Positions 24,747-27,212 of a stretch of DNA of 27,212 nucleotides are shown piece after piece. The translations under genes and the position numbers were made by a program. How positions within the stretch are numbered: the first letter of the stretch is position 1; each line of letters opens with the position of its first letter. A model generated the notes under the pieces. The model made no database searches. It had not been told where the DNA came from and saw only the letters and a list, made by a program, of their open reading frames with translations. This DNA is from DATESN01 sp035270785 (GTDB lineage Bacteria > Bacillota > Clostridia > Lachnospirales > Lachnospiraceae). The DNA lies in NCBI GenBank assembly GCA_035270785.1, contig DATESN010000041.1, positions 1 to 27,212 of the forward strand, given 5' to 3'.

Positions 24747-25751
24747 TTGTCTTTTTATACAAAAACAATAAGTTATATTGATTATTATGAAAATAGTATT
24801 AAGAGCAAAAACATAGGACATGTTAAGGCAGAAGTGAGAGATGATAATTGTAAATTGTTAATTAACGTGCGTGGATTAAAAATTACGGATAATGTCACTG
24901 TGAAAGTAAGCATTTTACAAAATGATAACAGTGGTGGATTTGTGAATAGGCAATTAGCTACATTGGAGCTAGAAGGAGGAAAAGGGGAAAAAACTCTTTC
25001 TTTACCAGCTAGCAGCATAGCGGGTATTCCTTTTCATGAGATAAAGGGATTTCATTTTGCAATTTCCAGTAATAGATATGGAATAGCAATGTTAAAAGAT
25101 GGAGAAGTAAATTATATTCATCCTAAAAATGAAGTAATGATGCAAGAACGAGTGGATTCATTGCAAGATCAAATGGAACCGATAAATAACGTATCGGAAT
25201 CAAAGAATAAGATATCAGAATTAAAGCATAACATATCGGAATTAAAGAATAACGTATCGGAATCAAAGAATAACGTAATGGAATCCATGAATAGCATATC
25301 GGAATCAAAGAATAACATAATGGAATCCATGAATAACGAACAAGATGAAAATAAACTACGTAAGATGAAGAATTCATGGGAAAATCATAATATGAGGTAT
25401 CATTCAAATCATTTATGTGATGATAAGTGGCAACAGTTATGCAAAATGTTTCCCATCATTCATCCACTTAAAAATGAAAAAGATTACCTTTCTATTTCTC
25501 CCAAGGATTTTGTTATTTTTTCAAAAGAATATCAGAAATTAGTACATAATAGTTTTCTCCTTCATGGGTTTTATAATTATCAGCATATTATTTTAGGAAG
25601 ATATGATGAAATATATTACCTAGGTGTCCCAGGGACCTATCATGAAAGAGAAGCAATTGTTGCCAATATGTTTGGGTTTGAAGGATTTGAAAGTGTGGAG
25701 GAACAGGAAACGGGTGGGTTTGGATATTATATGACAAAAGTGAATATCTAG
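24747..25751 (+). CDS. Protein of unknown function with seven 7-residue repeats
   Basis: A 334-residue protein without signal peptide or membrane segment. I cannot assign a function. The N-terminal 140 residues look like a beta-rich domain (alternating strands such as KLLINVRGLKITDNVTVKVS). Residues 148-196 are seven consecutive 7-residue repeats of the form N-[VI]-[SM]-E-[SL]-[KM]-N, probably a helical linker. The C-terminal about 120 residues (DKWQQLCKMFPIIHPLKNEK, FVIFSKEYQKLVHNSFLLHG, IYYLGVPGTYHEREA, MFGFEGFE) look like a conserved domain I associate with uncharacterised Lachnospiraceae proteins (possibly DUF6128). The start is TTG 24747, 6 bases after a strong AGGAGGG. The last four codons and stop are the first unit of a 15-base tandem repeat. 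Convergent with nrdG. Confidence 0.7.
   Translation: MSFYTKTISYIDYYENSIKSKNIGHVKAEVRDDNCKLLINVRGLKITDNVTVKVSILQNDNSGGFVNRQLATLELEGGKGEKTLSLPASSIAGIPFHEIKGFHFAISSNRYGIAMLKDGEVNYIHPKNEVMMQERVDSLQDQMEPINNVSESKNKISELKHNISELKNNVSESKNNVMESMNSISESKNNIMESMNNEQDENKLRKMKNSWENHNMRYHSNHLCDDKWQQLCKMFPIIHPLKNEKDYLSISPKDFVIFSKEYQKLVHNSFLLHGFYNYQHIILGRYDEIYYLGVPGTYHEREAIVANMFGFEGFESVEEQETGGFGYYMTKVNI
25188..25334 (+). repeat. Seven 21-bp tandem repeats inside the 24747 gene
   Basis: Units start at 25188, 25209, 25230, 25251, 25272, 25293 and 25314; the commonest form is AACGTATCGGAATCAAAGAAT. Unit 4 is identical to unit 1; units 5 and 7 share ATGGAATCCATGAAT. Each unit is exactly seven codons, so gain or loss of a unit keeps the frame. 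Confidence 0.9.
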
Positions 25752-25811
25752 AAAGTGAATATCTAAAAAGTGAATGTCTAAAAAGTGAATGTCTAAAAAG
25801 TGATGGTGTAA
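25737..25811 (+). repeat. Five 15-bp tandem repeats across the stop codon of the 24747 gene
   Basis: Units at 25737, 25752, 25767, 25782 and 25797 have the form AAAGTGAATRTCTAR; the last is diverged (AAAGTGATGGTGTAA). Each unit reads K-V-N-I/V-stop in the frame of the gene, and the first supplies its real C-terminus and TAG. Confidence 0.9.
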
Positions 25812-25827
25812 AAATCATAGAAAGGTA

Positions 25828-26523
25828 TCAGTCTACACCTCGCAGAAAAACATGAGGTATTTTATTAGATATCATTTTTATGAACCCAAGTAAATCTTCC
25901 TTGTCATAGCACGTAAATCCAGGTGATATTACATTTTCAGAATCTTTAAAGCTTTGCAAATAATAAGAACGGCAACCCGTTAACCAGGTGGAGATTTCTT
26001 CAAAGTCGCTACTTTTATGAAGTTCTTTTACTACGGTCGTTCGAAATTCATAGGTGACGCTACCGCTCATTAAAAAAGAGACTGATTCCATTATTTTAGA
26101 AACATCCATAGAAGAAAGTCCTGTCACAATAGAATAATTGGCAGGACTTGTTTTAATGTCCATAGCAACATAATCTAATAAATGATCGGAAACTAGGCTT
26201 TTCAATATATCTGGGCGATATCCATTGGTATCTAATTTTACAAGGTACCCAAGTGCCTTGATGTCACGTATGAATTCTGGCAGGTCTTTTTGCAAAGTGG
26301 GTTCCCCACCGGTAATACAAACACCAGTCAGAATATTTTTTCTTTTTTCTAAGAAAGAAAAGACTTCATCTAAGGAAATAATGGGTTGACTACTTGGAGA
26401 TAGAACGAGGTCTTTGTTATGACAAAAGGGACATCGAAAGTTACATCCACCAGTAAAGAGGGTAGCAGCAACGTGACCTGGATAATCCAATAAAGTTGTT
26501 TTGTTCAAGCCGTGAATTTCCAT
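25828..26523 (-). CDS. nrdG: Anaerobic ribonucleotide reductase activating protein (radical SAM, NrdG-like)
   Basis: A 231-residue radical S-adenosylmethionine enzyme. The iron-sulfur ligands are C27, C31 and C34 in GCNFRCPFCHN, followed by the SAM-binding TGGEPTLQ stretch and the LDTNGYRPD strand. The opening GLNKTTLLDYPGHVAATLFTG is typical of the NrdG2 group (TIGR02495), which is annotated as activating class III anaerobic ribonucleotide reductase by forming its glycyl radical. The reductase gene itself is not in the window, so activity on another glycyl-radical protein cannot be excluded. AAAGGAGC sits 6 bases before the ATG. It is divergent from tadA across 139 bases and convergent with the repeat-bearing gene. 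Presence of such an enzyme supports an anaerobic host. Confidence 0.87.
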   Translation of the reverse strand: MEIHGLNKTTLLDYPGHVAATLFTGGCNFRCPFCHNKDLVLSPSSQPIISLDEVFSFLEKRKNILTGVCITGGEPTLQKDLPEFIRDIKALGYLVKLDTNGYRPDILKSLVSDHLLDYVAMDIKTSPANYSIVTGLSSMDVSKIMESVSFLMSGSVTYEFRTTVVKELHKSSDFEEISTWLTGCRSYYLQSFKDSENVISPGFTCYDKEDLLGFIKMISNKIPHVFLRGVD

Positions 26524-26554
26524 TTGTATGCTCCTTTAGCGTATCTATTTTTTG

Positions 26555-26583
26555 TTGTAACACCTTATAAATGGTGTTATGAT
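26555..26583 (+). promoter_or_regulatory. tadA promoter with embedded inverted repeat
   Basis: TTGTAA (26555-26560) and TATGAT (26578-26583) are 17 bases apart. The inverted repeat TAACACC (26558-26564) / GGTGTTA (26573-26579) fills the spacer and overlaps both elements, as an operator would. A protein bound there could also affect the divergent nrdG gene, whose start is only 35 bases away. Confidence 0.55.
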
Positions 26584-26662
26584 TATGATGCTAATTATAG
26601 ATAATATGTAGTTTTTTTACAAGGAGTATTATAACTTTTTAACAAAAGAAAGGTAGTAAATA

Positions 26663-27133
26663 ATGCCAGTGCAAAATAAAAATTTTGAAAAATATATGAA
26701 ACAAGCAATCTTGCAAGGGATGAAAGCATATGCATTGAATGAGGTACCAATCGGTTGTGTAATTGTATATCAAGATAAAATTATAGGACGTGGTTACAAT
26801 CGACGTAATACAGATAAAAGTACTTTGGCCCATGCGGAAATAAATGCAATTCAAAAGGCTAGTAAAAAAATGGGAGATTGGCGATTAGAGGATTGCACGT
26901 TATATGTTACGTTAGAACCATGCCAAATGTGTTCGGGTGCCATTGTACAAGCAAGAATTCCCGAAGTTGTAATAGGCAGTATGAATCCAAAAGCAGGTTG
27001 TGCAGGTTCCATAATTAATATCCTGGATATGCCAGAATTTAATCATCAAGTAAAAATCACAACAGGGGTTTTACAAGAGGAATGCACCACTATGTTAACC
27101 AATTTTTTTAAAGAACTTCGATTAAAAAAGTAA
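26663..27133 (+). CDS. tadA: tRNA-specific adenosine deaminase
   Basis: A 156-residue zinc deaminase that converts adenosine 34 of tRNA-Arg(ACG) to inosine, allowing wobble decoding; essential in most bacteria. The zinc and catalytic residues are present: H57 and E59 in HAEINAI, and C87 and C90 in the P-C-Q-M-C motif starting at P86. The N-terminal MKQAILQGMKAYALNEVPIGCV and the C-terminal helix with FFKELR match TadA rather than cytidine or guanine deaminases. GAAAGG precedes the ATG. It has a separate promoter that shares the intergenic region with nrdG. Length is normal for the family (150-170). Confidence 0.93.
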   Translation: MPVQNKNFEKYMKQAILQGMKAYALNEVPIGCVIVYQDKIIGRGYNRRNTDKSTLAHAEINAIQKASKKMGDWRLEDCTLYVTLEPCQMCSGAIVQARIPEVVIGSMNPKAGCAGSIINILDMPEFNHQVKITTGVLQEECTTMLTNFFKELRLKK

Positions 27134-27154
27134 GACAACATATGGATAAAAGGG

Positions 27155-27212
27155 GGAGAACTCCATGCGAATTACATGGAGAACTCCATGTGGCTTACAT
27201 GGAGTTTTCCAT
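27155..27212. repeat. 23-bp tandem repeats with internal palindromes after tadA
   Basis: GGAGAACTCCATG starts at 27155 and 27178 and a variant GGAGTTTTCCAT at 27201, giving a 23-base period that may go on beyond the window. The copies also form hairpins: AACTCCATGT (27182-27191) pairs with ACATGGAGTT (27197-27206), 10 perfect pairs, followed by TT. The last hairpin may serve as the tadA terminator. Confidence 0.75.

Noticed and set aside
25188..25334. Possible CRISPR array
   Set aside because: Units are contiguous with no unique spacers and code for protein in frame; no cas genes are nearby.
25123..25407. Minus-strand frame with repeated Ser-Leu-Ile-Pro-Ile-Arg-Tyr-like units
   Set aside because: It is the antisense reading of the 21-bp tandem repeats in the 24747 gene; repeats keep all frames open, so it is not evidence of a gene.
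25588..25818. Minus-strand frame with repeated Ser-Leu-Phe-Arg-His units
   Set aside because: Antisense of the 15-bp repeat array and the end of the 24747 gene; no ribosome site.
26558..26579. NrdR box upstream of nrdG
   Set aside because: ACAC and GTGT are present but 10 bases apart rather than the usual 8, and the expected second box about 30 bases away is missing. It is better explained as an operator-like palindrome in the tadA promoter.

Overview
The window looks like chromosome of a low-GC, anaerobic Firmicute, most likely a member of the Lachnospiraceae (clostridial cluster XIVa). The reasons are the AT-rich base composition, strong GGAGG-type ribosome binding sites with several TTG/GTG starts, a T-box leader on metG, a split transketolase, an anaerobic ribonucleotide-reductase activase, a D-lactate dehydrogenase and an MsmX-type sugar-import ATPase. 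This is a family-level judgement; the species was not searched. I see no phage, insertion sequence, CRISPR array, tRNA or rRNA.

Layout. Bases 1-4358 (plus strand): the 3' part of an ABC-F ATPase, an SGNH hydrolase, a MATE exporter with a small Smr-domain protein, and a MarR regulator, several with clear promoters or terminators. Bases 4339-6192 (minus): a membrane-anchored DUF885-type metallopeptidase that overlaps marR tail to tail. Bases 6505-8273: a two-subunit transketolase, ended by a strong terminator. Bases 8610-13457: a complete sugar ABC importer (lipoprotein binding protein, double-domain ATPase, two permeases) laid out like the YtfQ-YtfR-YtfT-YjfF furanose transporter. Its neighbour, transketolase, makes a pentose or furanose substrate attractive but unproven. 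Bases 13498-15908: promoter, methionine T-box leader (specifier AUG, UGGU acceptor-binding bases, terminator) and metG.

Bases 15990-18462: alpha/beta hydrolase and D-lactate dehydrogenase translationally coupled by ATGA, then a GNAT acetyltransferase with its own promoter. Bases 18518-22086: a two-domain HD/HD-GYP protein, a YesL-like (DUF624) membrane protein and a dCache-like/GGDEF diguanylate cyclase, that is, cyclic-di-GMP breakdown and synthesis genes on either side of a carbohydrate-linked membrane protein. Bases 22361-24667: MsmX-like ATPase and a CdaR/PucR-type regulator. Bases 24747-25751: a lineage-type protein of unknown function with seven 7-residue repeats. Bases 25828-27133: divergent nrdG-like activase and tadA.

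The most distinctive non-gene signal is a set of short tandem repeats: 17 bp at 15913, 12 bp at 18520, 21 bp at 25188, 15 bp at 25737 (each copy carries its own in-frame stop codon) and 23 bp at 27155. Also notable are an inverted repeat sitting exactly inside the tadA promoter spacer and a CcpA (cre)-like site just before the yesL-like gene. I found no clear undescribed system. The best candidates for new biology are the 24747-25811 gene with its two repeat arrays and the cyclic-di-GMP/YesL cluster.
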